64,000 nucleotides of DNA from Salinispora oceanensis (GTDB lineage Bacteria; Actinomycetota; Actinomycetes; Mycobacteriales; Micromonosporaceae). The DNA is taken from assembly GCF_000383575.1 (NCBI RefSeq), contig NZ_KB911579.1, positions 5,169,424 through 5,233,423 of the forward strand, in the 5' to 3' direction. This document shows, piece after piece, positions 1 to 8,271 of the stretch (the stretch's first letter is position 1; each line of letters begins with the position of its first letter). A model generated the notes under the pieces. That model saw only the letters and a program-made list of their open reading frames with translations. It did no database searches and was not told the origin of the DNA. A program made the position numbers and the translations under genes.

Positions 1-532
1 CGAAGTACTGGTAGGTCTGCTTCTTCGTATCGAAGGGGAACAGGTACAACTGCCCGGTGTACGCGATGTTCCCCGCCTTACACCCGGTGGTACCCAGTTC
101 CTCGGCCGCTACGTCGTTGTAGCACTGGCCTTCCCACTCGGCGGCGGCGCCGGAGACCCGGTCGAGGGCGATACGGCTCTCGGACCGTTCGACCGGCAGG
201 TCACGATCAACCCAGTCAGTGGCTTGATACACGTTCCAGATCAGGGTTTCATCCGCAAGGCTGCCGGTGAGCTCTGCGGCGGTCTCGTTGTCTGGCTTGA
301 TGCCGGTGGCCGAACGCAGAGTGCCGGTCTCGACGGTCACCGCCGGGTCACCACCGGACAGCGTCCGGGCGCTGACGAAGGTGGCTGATGGCGCGACAAC
401 CACGATGTCCGGCGGCGTCACATCGTAGGGCACCTGCTTGAGCGCCGGCACGATCAGCCATACCAGGCCCACGGCTGCGACAACACAGAGTAGCCCCAGA
501 CCGAAAAGAGCCGCGCCGATTTTCTGTCGCAT
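1..532 (-). CDS. DUF3068 (PorA-family) membrane protein, N-terminal part
   Basis: The first 177 residues of a protein whose C-terminus runs off the left edge. The ATG at 532 follows a GGGAGGG ribosome site by 7 nt. An N-terminal hydrophobic helix (about residues 6-29, AALFGLGLLCVVAAVGLVWL) acts as signal or anchor, followed by an extracytoplasmic domain ending here with a Phe-Pro-Phe-Asp-Thr-Lys-Lys-Gln-Thr-Tyr stretch typical of DUF3068 proteins of actinobacteria. The family is predicted to be envelope-located and its biochemical role is unknown. A KstR-consensus box lies 21 nt upstream of the start, so the gene probably responds to sterols, which suggests (inference only) an envelope role in sterol use. 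Confidence 0.75.
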   Translation of the reverse strand, partial: MRQKIGAALFGLGLLCVVAAVGLVWLIVPALKQVPYDVTPPDIVVVAPSATFVSARTLSGGDPAVTVETGTLRSATGIKPDNETAAELTGSLADETLIWNVYQATDWVDRDLPVERSESRIALDRVSGAAAEWEGQCYNDVAAEELGTTGCKAGNIAYTGQLYLFPFDTKKQTYQYF

Positions 533-552
533 CAGCACACCCTCCCTTGAGG

Positions 553-566
553 TGAAACTTGTTCTA
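553..566. promoter_or_regulatory. KstR-type operator upstream of the DUF3068 gene
   Basis: TGAAACTTGTTCTA fits TnnAACnnGTTnnA, the recognised KstR operator of cholesterol regulons. It lies 21-34 nt upstream of the ATG of the leftward DUF3068 gene, the usual location for repression. Confidence 0.65.
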
Positions 567-662
567 ATCTACTGCCACTGACCCAGCAAGGAAACCCCTC
601 GGCAACACGTCTTTCGCCGTACCGTCATCTACTGGCGCCGATATCCACCCCCACGTAGGCTA

Positions 663-676
663 ACCAAGCACTTGCT
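663..676. promoter_or_regulatory. KstR2-type operator upstream of fadD3
   Basis: ACCAAGCACTTGCT exactly fits AnCAAGnnCTTGnT, the KstR2 operator that controls the C/D-ring (HIP) branch of cholesterol catabolism, in which fadD3 is a known member. It lies 27 nt ahead of the fadD3 start. No kstR2 gene is in the window. Confidence 0.8.
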
Positions 677-703
677 TGGTCTACGTCGTGCCGGGAGGTC
701 CCG

Positions 704-2218
704 ATGATGCCGTCAATCCCAGCGGCCCTGCGCCGGGCGGCGCGTGAGTTCAGCTCGGCGCCGGCCCTGGTGGAGCCCGGCGTAGCGCAGCTGAGCTACG
801 CGGAGCTCCTCGCCGAGGTGCGGCGCGCGGCACAGGCCCTGATCGCCGCGGGGCTACGCCCGGGCGACCGGCTCGCACTCTGGGCACCGAATTCGACGCA
901 GTGGGTGCTGGCCGCCCTCGGCGCGAGCTTCGCGGGCCTCACCCTGGTGCCGGTCAACACCCGGTTCACCGGGATCGAGGCGCTCGACGTGATCCATCGA
1001 AGCGGTGCCAGCGGACTCGTCGTGGTGGACCCGTTCCTCGGCACCGACCGACTCGCCGCGCTGCGAGCCGCCGCGAGGGCGGAGGGCAAACAGCTCCCCC
1101 GCCTGGTCGTGCGGGTGCCCTCCGGTTGGGAGGAGTTCGTATCCCGGGGCGGGTCGATTCCCGCGCTGGAGGCCGACGCGCGCGCCGCCGCGGTCAATTC
1201 CGACGACCTGAGCGACATCCTGTTCACCTCGGGCACCACCGGTCGCAGCAAGGGCGTGATGAGCGCGCACCGGCAGTCGGTGGCCGTCGCTGCCGCCTGG
1301 GCCGACATTGCGGGGCTGACTCCCGACGACCGCTACCTCGTGATCAACCCTTTCTTTCACAGCTTCGGCCTGAAGGCCGGCATCCTCGCCTGTCTGGTCA
1401 GCGGAACCGCGATCGTGCCGCAGGCGGTCTTCGACGTACCCCAGGCGATGGCCCTGATCGCAGACCAGCGGATCACCGTCCTACCCGGGCCACCCACCCT
1501 CTACACCAGCCTGATCGGTCATCCCGACGCTCGGCGCTTCGACCTGTCCAGCCTGCGCCTGGCCGTGACCGGAGCGGCCACCGTGCCACCGGCCCTCGTC
1601 GATCAGATCCGCACGGAGCTCGGCGCGGACGTGCTCACCGCGTACGGGCTGACCGAGGCGGTGGTCGCCACGATGTGCCGGCCGGGCGACGACGCGCAGA
1701 CCGTGGCGCAGACCTCCGGACGCGCAGCGGCCGGATTTGAGGTCCGCATCGCCGACCCGGGCGGCGAGGTGTTGCTGCGGGGACCGAACACGATGCTCGG
1801 CTACCTCGACGACCCGGCCGCCACCGCGGCCGCGATCGACGCCGAGGGGTGGCTGCACACCGGCGACATCGGCCACCTCGACGAGCGCGGCTACCTGACC
1901 ATCACCGACCGGCTCAAGGACATGTACGTCTGTGGTGGCTTCAATGTGTATCCGGCTGAGGTCGAACGGGCGCTCGCGCAGCTTCCGGGAGTAGCCGAGT
2001 CCGCGGTGATCGGCGTGCCGGACCCACGGCTCGGCGAGGTCGGCAAGGCCTACCTGATCTGCCGCCCGGGTCACTCGGTCAGCGCGGCTGAGGTGATCGA
2101 GTTCTGCCGGAGCCGACTCGCCAACTACAAGGTGCCGCGATCGGTGGAGATCCGGTCCGAGCTGCCGCACAACGCCTCGGGCAAGATTCTCAAGTATCTG
2201 CTCCGCGCGGAGAGTTGA
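704..2218 (+). CDS. fadD3: FadD3-type acyl-CoA ligase (HIP-CoA ligase)
   Basis: A 504-aa member of the AMP-forming acyl-CoA synthetase family. The phosphate-binding loop reads LFTSGTTGRSKG (near residue 175), with YGLTE and TGDIG adenylate motifs and the C-terminal catalytic Lys in SGKILK. Mycobacterial FadD3 is of similar length and activates 3aα-H-4α(3'-propanoate)-7aβ-methylhexahydro-1,5-indanedione (HIP) with CoA, opening C/D-ring breakdown. The KstR2-type box immediately upstream and the adjacent hsa genes support this substrate. Two adjacent ATGs (704 and 707) follow GGGAGG, and either could be the start. It converges with hsaB with a 16-nt gap. Substrate is inferred from context and operator. 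Confidence 0.85.
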   Translation: MMPSIPAALRRAAREFSSAPALVEPGVAQLSYAELLAEVRRAAQALIAAGLRPGDRLALWAPNSTQWVLAALGASFAGLTLVPVNTRFTGIEALDVIHRSGASGLVVVDPFLGTDRLAALRAAARAEGKQLPRLVVRVPSGWEEFVSRGGSIPALEADARAAAVNSDDLSDILFTSGTTGRSKGVMSAHRQSVAVAAAWADIAGLTPDDRYLVINPFFHSFGLKAGILACLVSGTAIVPQAVFDVPQAMALIADQRITVLPGPPTLYTSLIGHPDARRFDLSSLRLAVTGAATVPPALVDQIRTELGADVLTAYGLTEAVVATMCRPGDDAQTVAQTSGRAAAGFEVRIADPGGEVLLRGPNTMLGYLDDPAATAAAIDAEGWLHTGDIGHLDERGYLTITDRLKDMYVCGGFNVYPAEVERALAQLPGVAESAVIGVPDPRLGEVGKAYLICRPGHSVSAAEVIEFCRSRLANYKVPRSVEIRSELPHNASGKILKYLLRAES

Positions 2219-2234
2219 CGGCTGCCGAGGGGCA

Positions 2235-2792
2235 CTAGATCCAGTCGGTGTGCCGGGGCCATGCCAGTAGCGTGTCGACCACCTCGGGCGGCTCACCGGA
2301 GGGCATCGGCGCGACGGCGCAGTAGCGGCCCTTGAAAAACAGCAGTGGGCCGTCGTCGCGGCACTCGCCGAGCGCGGTTACCCGGCCCACCACGATCGCG
2401 TGGTCGCCGCCCGGGTGCACGGCCTCCACCCGGCAGTCGGCCCAGGTCAACGCTCCGGTAAGGATCGGCATCCCGGTCGGGGAGGGAGCCCAGGCGACGT
2501 CGGCGAACTTGTCCGCCCCCGATGCCCCGAAGACCCGGGACATCGGCCCGTGCGCCTCCGCCAACACGTTGACACCGAACACCCCGGTGGCACGGATCCG
2601 ACGCCAGGTGGTGGAGCCCGCCTGCGGGCAGAACAACAGGAGCGGTGGGTCCAGCGACAGTGGGGCGAAGGCCTGGCAGGCGAACCCCGCCGGGCCTTCG
2701 TCGTCGAGCGTCGTGATGACAGTCACGCCGGTACAGAAGTGGCCGAACACCCGCCGAAACTGCTGGGTGTCCACCACGGCTGCGGTCGTCAC
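2235..2792 (-). CDS. hsaB: HsaB-like flavin reductase component of the 3-HSA hydroxylase
   Basis: A 185-aa flavin reductase-domain protein with the FCTGVTVITT and DPPLLLFCP motifs of the HpaC/HsaB family and a GGDHAIVVG motif near residue 140. It should use NADH to reduce FMN for the oxygenase HsaA, which hydroxylates 3-HSA. The GTG start at 2792 is chosen because it overlaps the hsaC stop as GTGA, which indicates translational coupling; an ATG at 2819 would overlap hsaC by 31 nt. Last gene of the leftward hsaA-hsaD-hsaC-hsaB operon. Confidence 0.88.
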   Translation of the reverse strand: MTTAAVVDTQQFRRVFGHFCTGVTVITTLDDEGPAGFACQAFAPLSLDPPLLLFCPQAGSTTWRRIRATGVFGVNVLAEAHGPMSRVFGASGADKFADVAWAPSPTGMPILTGALTWADCRVEAVHPGGDHAIVVGRVTALGECRDDGPLLFFKGRYCAVAPMPSGEPPEVVDTLLAWPRHTDWI

Positions 2793-3688
2793 CCGACTCG
2801 CTGGAACTGGTGACCCCACACGCTGTGTGCGGTCGTCTGACGAGCGATCCAGGTGCGATCGTCCACGGTGTCGCCGTCGGTGCCGTACTCGATGTCGAAC
2901 CCACTCGGTGTGCGCAGATAGAACGAGATCATGCCGTCGTTGGCGTGCCGGCCCAGGGTCGCGACCATCGGGGTCTGGCTTCGGGTGCCACGGTCCAGGG
3001 CCCGGCCGACGTCATCGATCGTCTCGGTCTCGATCATCAGGTGGACCAGGCCGCTGGGGGCTGGGATCGGGGCCAGGGCGACGCTGTGGTGTCGCGGGTT
3101 GCAGCCGAGGAAGCGCATCCAGAGTGGCTTGTCGCTGGGCGGCAGGCCGATGGCCTCCGGATGCAGTCGCATCGAGTCGCGCAGCCGGAAGCCGAGCACC
3201 TCAGTCCAGAAACGTAGCCCGGCGGCGTCGTCGAAGGTCGGCAGCACCACATGCCCCATGCCCTGCGCGCCGGTGACGAAGCGGGTGCCGTACGGGCTGT
3301 GTGCTGGGCGGCTGTCGAGCTCGGCCCCGCAGTAGAACTCCAGGCGGTTGCCGGAGGGGTCGTCAACGCTGATCATCTGCGCCACCCGCCGGTTGGCCAG
3401 TTCGTCCGCCTCGGCCGTCTTGATCACGGTGCCGGCCCCCTCGAGGACGCCGGTCAACTGATCGAGCGCGGCGGGATCAGCCAGCTCCCAACCGCTGGCG
3501 GCCAACCGGTCCCGCTCGCCGGGTACCACCACGATCCGAGCGGGTAGGTCGTCCATACGAAGATAGGCGGCCTCCGGGTCGGGGCCACGGCCCTCGGTCA
3601 TGCCGAGCACCTTGACGCCGAACTCCCGCCAGGCGGGAACGTCGGTGGCTTCGACCCGGAGATAGCCGAGGGATCGAATGATACTCAC
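2789..3688 (-). CDS. hsaC: HsaC extradiol dioxygenase (3,4-DHSA dioxygenase)
   Basis: A 299-aa type I extradiol dioxygenase of two VOC modules. The iron triad is visible as His146 (GHVVLP), His216 (VHLMIE) and Glu267 (DIEYG), almost the same numbering as mycobacterial HsaC. It opens the catecholic ring of 3,4-DHSA by meta cleavage to 4,9-DSHA. Its ATG overlaps the hsaD stop (ATGA, 3685-3688), and its own stop overlaps the hsaB start. Length and order match characterised hsa operons. Confidence 0.93.
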   Translation of the reverse strand: MSIIRSLGYLRVEATDVPAWREFGVKVLGMTEGRGPDPEAAYLRMDDLPARIVVVPGERDRLAASGWELADPAALDQLTGVLEGAGTVIKTAEADELANRRVAQMISVDDPSGNRLEFYCGAELDSRPAHSPYGTRFVTGAQGMGHVVLPTFDDAAGLRFWTEVLGFRLRDSMRLHPEAIGLPPSDKPLWMRFLGCNPRHHSVALAPIPAPSGLVHLMIETETIDDVGRALDRGTRSQTPMVATLGRHANDGMISFYLRTPSGFDIEYGTDGDTVDDRTWIARQTTAHSVWGHQFQRVG

Positions 3689-4536
3689 GGGCGGTTCCCT
3701 TCCAGGAAATCGAAGGCGAGGCGATTGAACTCGTCGAACTTCTCCAGGTGTGCCCAGTGTCCGCAGCCACCGAAGACGTGCAGCCGGCAGCGGCGGATCA
3801 GCTTGAGCGCGACCAGCGCCCCGTCGAGCGGGTTGACCCGGTCCTCCCGACCCCAGACCAGCAGGACCTCGTTGCGCAGCCGGTGGGCGTCGCGCCAGAG
3901 CAGACCCTCCTCGTAGAGACCCGGGTCGGTGAACGAGGCGCCCAGCGCACGCATGCCGCGCAGGGTGTCCGGGTCGGTCGCGGCGCGCATCCGTTCATCG
4001 ATCAGCTCGTCGGTGACGAAGGACTGGTCGAAGACGAGCGTGCGCAGGAACTCCGCCAGCTTCTCCCGACTGGGGCCGGGTGGGGCGCCGAACGCGGTCA
4101 GCCGCTTGACCCCCTCGGTCGGGTCGGAGGCGAAGACGTTGAGGCTGAGCCCGCCGGGCCCCATCAGCAGCAGCCGGCCGGCCCGCTCCGGGTAGCGCAG
4201 GGCGAACCGGACCGCGGTGCCACCGCCGAGCGAGTTGCCGATGAAGTCGACCCGGTCCAGGCCCACCTCGTCGAGCAGGGCCGCGAGCCGGTCAGCCGAG
4301 TGCGTGAAGTACTGCCGGCCACTCGGGCAACTCTCGGACCCGCCGTATCCCGGTTGGTCAACGGCGAGGGTGTCGAATCGCTCGGCGAAGACCGGGACCG
4401 TCCGCCTGAAGTTACTCCATGCCGAGGCGCCGGGCCCGCCGCCGTGCAGCAGCACGACCGGGCGTACGCCCGCCGGTCCGGCCCGGTGGTAATGCAGCCC
4501 GGCGGCGGTGGCCTCGATGATTGTGCTGGTCGTCAT
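3685..4536 (-). CDS. hsaD: HsaD meta-cleavage product hydrolase
   Basis: A 283-aa alpha/beta hydrolase of the MhpC/BphD type. It has the HGGGPGASAWSN oxyanion region, nucleophile Ser in GNSLGG, acid Asp in GREDRVNP and catalytic His in GHWAHLE. It cleaves the HsaC product into DOHNAA (HIP) and 2-hydroxy-hexa-2,4-dienoate. The start is the ATG at 4536 giving MTTSTIIEATAAG; longer frames upstream run into hsaA. It lies 7 nt after the hsaA stop and overlaps hsaC by 4 nt. Confidence 0.92.
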   Translation of the reverse strand: MTTSTIIEATAAGLHYHRAGPAGVRPVVLLHGGGPGASAWSNFRRTVPVFAERFDTLAVDQPGYGGSESCPSGRQYFTHSADRLAALLDEVGLDRVDFIGNSLGGGTAVRFALRYPERAGRLLLMGPGGLSLNVFASDPTEGVKRLTAFGAPPGPSREKLAEFLRTLVFDQSFVTDELIDERMRAATDPDTLRGMRALGASFTDPGLYEEGLLWRDAHRLRNEVLLVWGREDRVNPLDGALVALKLIRRCRLHVFGGCGHWAHLEKFDEFNRLAFDFLEGNRP

Positions 4537-4543
4537 GGCGTCC

Positions 4544-5716
4544 TCACACCATCGCGTCCGCGATGGACAGCCCGAACTCGCCGCTGCCGTACATGGACAG
4601 GGCACGTTCGGGGTCGTTGATGGCGTGCACCCGGCCGGCGTGCGCGTCGCGCCAGAAGCGCTGGATCGGGTGGCTCGTGTAGATCGCCCGACCACCGGAG
4701 TTCTCGAAGAGCCGGTCCGCGGCCTGGATCGCCAGCTCGGTGCCCCGAACCTGGTTGCGACGCGCCCGCAGGCGCAGCCGCATCGGCAGCTTCTCCCCCG
4801 CCGTGACCAGTCCCATCAGCTCGCTCATGTCGGCGGTGAGGGTGAGCCAGGCCGCGTCCACGTCGGCAGCCGCCCGGGCGACCCGCACCTGCGAGTAGGG
4901 GTCCTCGGCGGCCCGTACCCCGGCGTAGGCGGCGCGGACCCGCTCCCGCATGTGGTTCACGTGGGCCTCGTACATCCCAGTCGCCATCCCGATGATTGGG
5001 GCAGTGATCGTGTACGGAAAGATCGAGCCGTACGGGATGCGGTAGAGCGGTCCGGAGTTGCGCTCCTGGCCGGGGCAGACGCACCGAGCGGTATCGCCGA
5101 AGCTGAGCGACCGATAGGCCGGGACGAACGCGTCGGAGACGACGATGTCGTTGCTACCGGTGCCCCGCAGACCGATCGTGTGCCAGACATCCTCGATCGT
5201 GTAGTCGGTCGCGGGGAGCAGGAACGTGCGGAAGTCGGCGGGGCTGTCGTCCTGCCCGGGCACGATGCCACCGAGCAGGACCCAGTTGGCGTGGTCGCAT
5301 CCGGACGAGAAGCTCCACCGTCCACTCACCCGGTAGCCCCCGTCGACTTCTTGGATCTTGCCGGTGGGGGCGTAGGAGGAGGACATCAGGGTGCTGGGGT
5401 CAGCGCCCCAGACGTCCTGCTGGGCCCGTTCCGGGAAAAGGGCCAGCTGCCAGTTGTGCACCCCGATCACCGATGCGACCCAGCCGGTCGACCCGCAGGC
5501 ACTGGCGATGTCGCGAACGCAGCTGAAGAAGGCCGTCGGGTCGGCCTCGAGCCCGCCGCACCAGGCCGGCTGCAGCAGCCGGAAGAAGCCGGTGGAGGCC
5601 AGTGATTTGAGGTGCTCGGCGGAGAGCGTTCGGCGGTCCTCTGTCTCCTGGGCCGCCTCCCGCAGGACGGGTAACAGCTCCCGCACCCCCCGTGCGACCA
5701 GTTCGGCGCCCTCCAT
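4544..5716 (-). CDS. hsaA: HsaA 3-HSA monooxygenase, oxygenase component
   Basis: A 390-aa flavin-dependent hydroxylase with the acyl-CoA dehydrogenase fold. The N-terminal segment with LREAAQETEDRRTL, the central WSFSSGCDHANWVLLGG and the C-terminal Asp-Pro-Glu-Arg-Ala region are typical of HsaA. It adds a hydroxyl to C4 of 3-HSA using reduced flavin from HsaB. The ATG at 5716 follows GGAGGGGATCTC. It is the first gene of the leftward hsaADCB operon, and a perfect KstR box lies 48 nt upstream in the region shared with divergent kshA. Confidence 0.93.
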   Translation of the reverse strand: MEGAELVARGVRELLPVLREAAQETEDRRTLSAEHLKSLASTGFFRLLQPAWCGGLEADPTAFFSCVRDIASACGSTGWVASVIGVHNWQLALFPERAQQDVWGADPSTLMSSSYAPTGKIQEVDGGYRVSGRWSFSSGCDHANWVLLGGIVPGQDDSPADFRTFLLPATDYTIEDVWHTIGLRGTGSNDIVVSDAFVPAYRSLSFGDTARCVCPGQERNSGPLYRIPYGSIFPYTITAPIIGMATGMYEAHVNHMRERVRAAYAGVRAAEDPYSQVRVARAAADVDAAWLTLTADMSELMGLVTAGEKLPMRLRLRARRNQVRGTELAIQAADRLFENSGGRAIYTSHPIQRFWRDAHAGRVHAINDPERALSMYGSGEFGLSIADAMV

Positions 5717-5763
5717 GAGATCCCCTCCGGTGGCTTGGCTGACGAACGTGACGATCCCTATAA

Positions 5764-5777
5764 TAGAACACGTTCTA
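5764..5777. promoter_or_regulatory. KstR operator (hsaA side of the hsaA-kshA intergenic region)
   Basis: TAGAACACGTTCTA is a perfect palindromic match to TnnAACnnGTTnnA, placed 48 nt upstream of hsaA. It is one of two boxes in the hsaA-kshA divergent promoter region. Confidence 0.85.
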
Positions 5778-5807
5778 CTTGACGGCTACTATGCGAGCAG
5801 TAGGACC

Positions 5808-5821
5808 TGTAACACGTTCCA
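5808..5821. promoter_or_regulatory. KstR operator (kshA side)
   Basis: TGTAACACGTTCCA fits TnnAACnnGTTnnA and lies 19 nt ahead of the kshA ATG. The centres of this box and the neighbouring one are 44 bp apart, about four helical turns, consistent with separate repressor dimers for the two divergent promoters. Confidence 0.8.
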
Positions 5822-5839
5822 TCACAACTGAGGAGCGAC

Positions 5840-6973
5840 ATGACCAACGTCGAGGCAGTACGCACGATCGACAGCGGGGTTCTGCCCACCAGGTTTGCCC
5901 GCGGCTGGCACTGCCTGGGACTGGCCGACTCGTTCCGCGACGGCAAACCGCACGCCGTGGAGGCGTTCGGCACCAAACTCGTGGTTTTCGCCGACTCGAC
6001 CGGCACCCTGCACGTGCTCGACGGGTACTGCCGCCACATGGGCGGCGATCTGACGATGGGCGCTATCAAGGGCGACGAGATCGCCTGCCCGTTCCACGAC
6101 TGGCGCTGGCGCGGGGACGGTCGCTGCACCGCGGTGCCGTACGCCCATCGAGTTCCGCCCCGCGCCCGTACCCGCTCCTGGCCCACCTGCGAGGAGAACC
6201 GCCAGCTGTTCATCTGGAACGACCCGCAGGGTGCCCCGCCGCCGCCGTCCGCGGCGATCCCCCGCATCGACGCCGCCTTCTCCCCCGAGTGGACCAGCTG
6301 GACCTGGGACTCCATTCGGATCGACGGCGCCAACTGCCGCGAGGTCATCGACAACGTGGTCGACATGGCGCACTTCTTCTACATCCACTTCGCGTTCCCG
6401 ACGTTCTTCAAGAACGTGTTCGAGGGCCAGGTCGCCGCGCAGTACCTGCAAACTCGACCCCGGCCGGACGTACCGACCGCCACGCGGCAGTCCGGGGATG
6501 CGACCCTCCGCTCGGAGGCCGCCTACTACGGCCCCTCCTACATGATCGACTACCTCTTCAACGACTACCACGGCATCGAGGTGGAGTCCGTACTGATCAA
6601 CTGCCACTACCCCATCTCGGCCAACTCGTTCATGTTGCAGTGGGGCATCATCGTCAAACAGCTACCTGGCCTCACCGCCGCGCAGGCCGACAAGGCGGCA
6701 GCGAAGTTCGCAGCCGGGATCGGGGTCGGCTTCCAGCAGGACGTCGAGATCTGGAAGCACAAGAGCCGGGTTGACAATCCGCTCCTCTGCGCCGAAGACG
6801 GCCCGGTGTACCAGCTCCGCCGCTGGTACGAGCAGTTCTACGTGGACGTGGAAGAGGTCACCGAAGACATGGTGGCCCGCTACGAGTTCGAGGTCGACAC
6901 CAGCAGGGCTGTCGAGACTTGGACCGCCGAGGTTGCTGCCAACCTCGACCGACAAGCCGATTCCGCGTCATGA
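5840..6973 (+). CDS. kshA: KshA, Rieske oxygenase of 3-ketosteroid 9-alpha-hydroxylase
   Basis: A 377-aa Rieske non-heme iron oxygenase. The Rieske cluster ligands are in CRHMGG and CPFHDW (about residues 61-84), and the mononuclear iron site follows in DNVVDMAHFFYIH. With KshB it hydroxylates C9 of 3-ketosteroids; together with KstD this breaks ring B and aromatises ring A. The ATG at 5840 follows GAGGAGCGAC. The stop overlaps the next small gene (ATGA), and the two KstR boxes upstream put it in the sterol regulon. Confidence 0.94.
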   Translation: MTNVEAVRTIDSGVLPTRFARGWHCLGLADSFRDGKPHAVEAFGTKLVVFADSTGTLHVLDGYCRHMGGDLTMGAIKGDEIACPFHDWRWRGDGRCTAVPYAHRVPPRARTRSWPTCEENRQLFIWNDPQGAPPPPSAAIPRIDAAFSPEWTSWTWDSIRIDGANCREVIDNVVDMAHFFYIHFAFPTFFKNVFEGQVAAQYLQTRPRPDVPTATRQSGDATLRSEAAYYGPSYMIDYLFNDYHGIEVESVLINCHYPISANSFMLQWGIIVKQLPGLTAAQADKAAAKFAAGIGVGFQQDVEIWKHKSRVDNPLLCAEDGPVYQLRRWYEQFYVDVEEVTEDMVARYEFEVDTSRAVETWTAEVAANLDRQADSAS

Positions 6974-7233
6974 ACCGCACCGACCCGCCGACCGAGCGGC
7001 AGGAGTATCTGGTCGGGGGCTATGTGGAGCTCTCCTGCGCCCGCTGCGCCGCCCAGGTCCGGGTCCGCAAATCGAGCCCGCAGCAGACCAGCGTGCAGTG
7101 GAGCACCCGCGCCGCCCGCCAATGTCCCGCGCTGACCAGCGACGAACAACGACCCGCACCGGTGCCGACCTGCCCCGACCTGCGCACGAGCATTCAGCAC
7201 GCGGTGCGTACCGGAAGCCTGGGGGTGGCGTGA
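6970..7233 (+). CDS. Small four-cysteine protein between kshA and kshB
   Basis: An 87-aa protein that I do not recognise as a named family. It overlaps kshA by ATGA (6970-6973) and kshB by one base (TGATG at 7231-7235), so it is locked into the operon by coupling on both sides. Cysteines at 23, 26, 52 and 68, the first two as LSCARCAAQ, suggest a small zinc-binding or redox fold. The middle is basic with SSPQQTSVQW; the rest is Pro/Thr rich. There is no signal peptide or membrane segment. Position implies a role in the Ksh system, such as assembly, stability or regulation, but this is inference only. Confidence 0.75.
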   Translation: MNRTDPPTERQEYLVGGYVELSCARCAAQVRVRKSSPQQTSVQWSTRAARQCPALTSDEQRPAPVPTCPDLRTSIQHAVRTGSLGVA

Positions 7234-8219
7234 TGTACCACCGGCTGCGCGTCACCGATGTGATCGAAGAGACGCCCGATGCCCACTCCCTGGTCCTGCG
7301 GGTGCCACCGGAGCTGGCCACCGAGTTCGCCTACCGCCCCGGCCAGTACCTCACGGTCCGCGTGCCGCACGGCCAGGGAACCGTGGCCCGCTGCTACTCG
7401 CTGTCCAGCTCTCCGCAGACCGAGACCGACCTGAAGATCACCGTCAAACGCGTACCCGGCGGGCCGGCATCGAACTGGATCTGCGACGACATCCGCGCCG
7501 GAGCCAACCTGGAGCTCATGCCGCCGGCCGGCTCGTTCACCCCCGACTCGCTCGACGACAACCTACTTCTGCTCGCCGGAGGCAGCGGCATCACCCCGGT
7601 GATGTCCATCATCAAGTCCGTACTCGCGGCCGGCCGTGGCCGGCTTGCCCTGGTGTACGCGAACCGCGACCAGCACTCGATCATCTTCGCCACCGAGCTG
7701 GCCACGCTGAGCGAGCTACACGGTGACCGACTGAGCGTGACCCACTGGCTGGACAGCGAACGCGGCACCCCAGATCCCGCCACGCTGGCGACCCTGATCA
7801 GCCCTTATGCCGGCTGGGAGAGCTACGTCTGCGGTCCGGCGCCCTTCGTCGTGGTAGCCCAGGAGACGCTACGGTGCGCTGGCGTGCCGGCGGACCGCAT
7901 CAGGGTCGAACGCTTCGAGGTCGAACGGCGCTCGGCCGACGACCGCGACGCCACCCTCGAGGTTGAACTCGACGGTCAGACCCACCGACTACCCTGGCCG
8001 GCCGGCGCCCGCCTGCTGGACGTGCTGATCGCGGCCGGGCTGAACGCACCGTTCTCCTGCCGCCAGGGCCAATGCGGCGCCTGCGCCTGCCGACTGCTGG
8101 ACGGTCAGGTCGACCTCGCGCACAACGAGATCCTGGATGAGGAAGACTTCGCCGCGGGCTACATCCTCACCTGCCAGGCCGTCGCCCGGAGCGACGAGGT
8201 GTCGGTGACCTACTACTGA
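7233..8219 (+). CDS. kshB: KshB, ferredoxin-reductase component of 9-alpha-hydroxylase
   Basis: A 328-aa three-domain reductase. Its FAD domain carries RPGQYLTVRV and RCYSLSS, its NAD domain GGSGITPVMS and YVCGPAPF, and its C-terminal plant-type 2Fe-2S domain CRQGQCGACACRL followed by a final Cys in LTCQA. It passes electrons from NADH to the KshA Rieske centre. The ATG at 7233 overlaps the upstream stop by one base. A hairpin terminator follows the stop. Confidence 0.94.
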   Translation: MYHRLRVTDVIEETPDAHSLVLRVPPELATEFAYRPGQYLTVRVPHGQGTVARCYSLSSSPQTETDLKITVKRVPGGPASNWICDDIRAGANLELMPPAGSFTPDSLDDNLLLLAGGSGITPVMSIIKSVLAAGRGRLALVYANRDQHSIIFATELATLSELHGDRLSVTHWLDSERGTPDPATLATLISPYAGWESYVCGPAPFVVVAQETLRCAGVPADRIRVERFEVERRSADDRDATLEVELDGQTHRLPWPAGARLLDVLIAAGLNAPFSCRQGQCGACACRLLDGQVDLAHNEILDEEDFAAGYILTCQAVARSDEVSVTYY

Positions 8220-8225
8220 CCGGTG

Positions 8226-8260
8226 GCCAACCGCCGCCGTGGTCCCGCGCGGCGGTTGGC
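8226..8260. terminator. Bidirectional hairpin between kshB and the convergent flavoprotein gene
   Basis: A perfect 12-bp inverted repeat (GCCAACCGCCGC at 8226-8237, GCGGCGGTTGGC at 8249-8260) with an 11-nt loop sits between two convergent stops. There is no T-run, which is common for high-GC terminators. Confidence 0.75.
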
Positions 8261-8271
8261 GTGCCCGGCCG

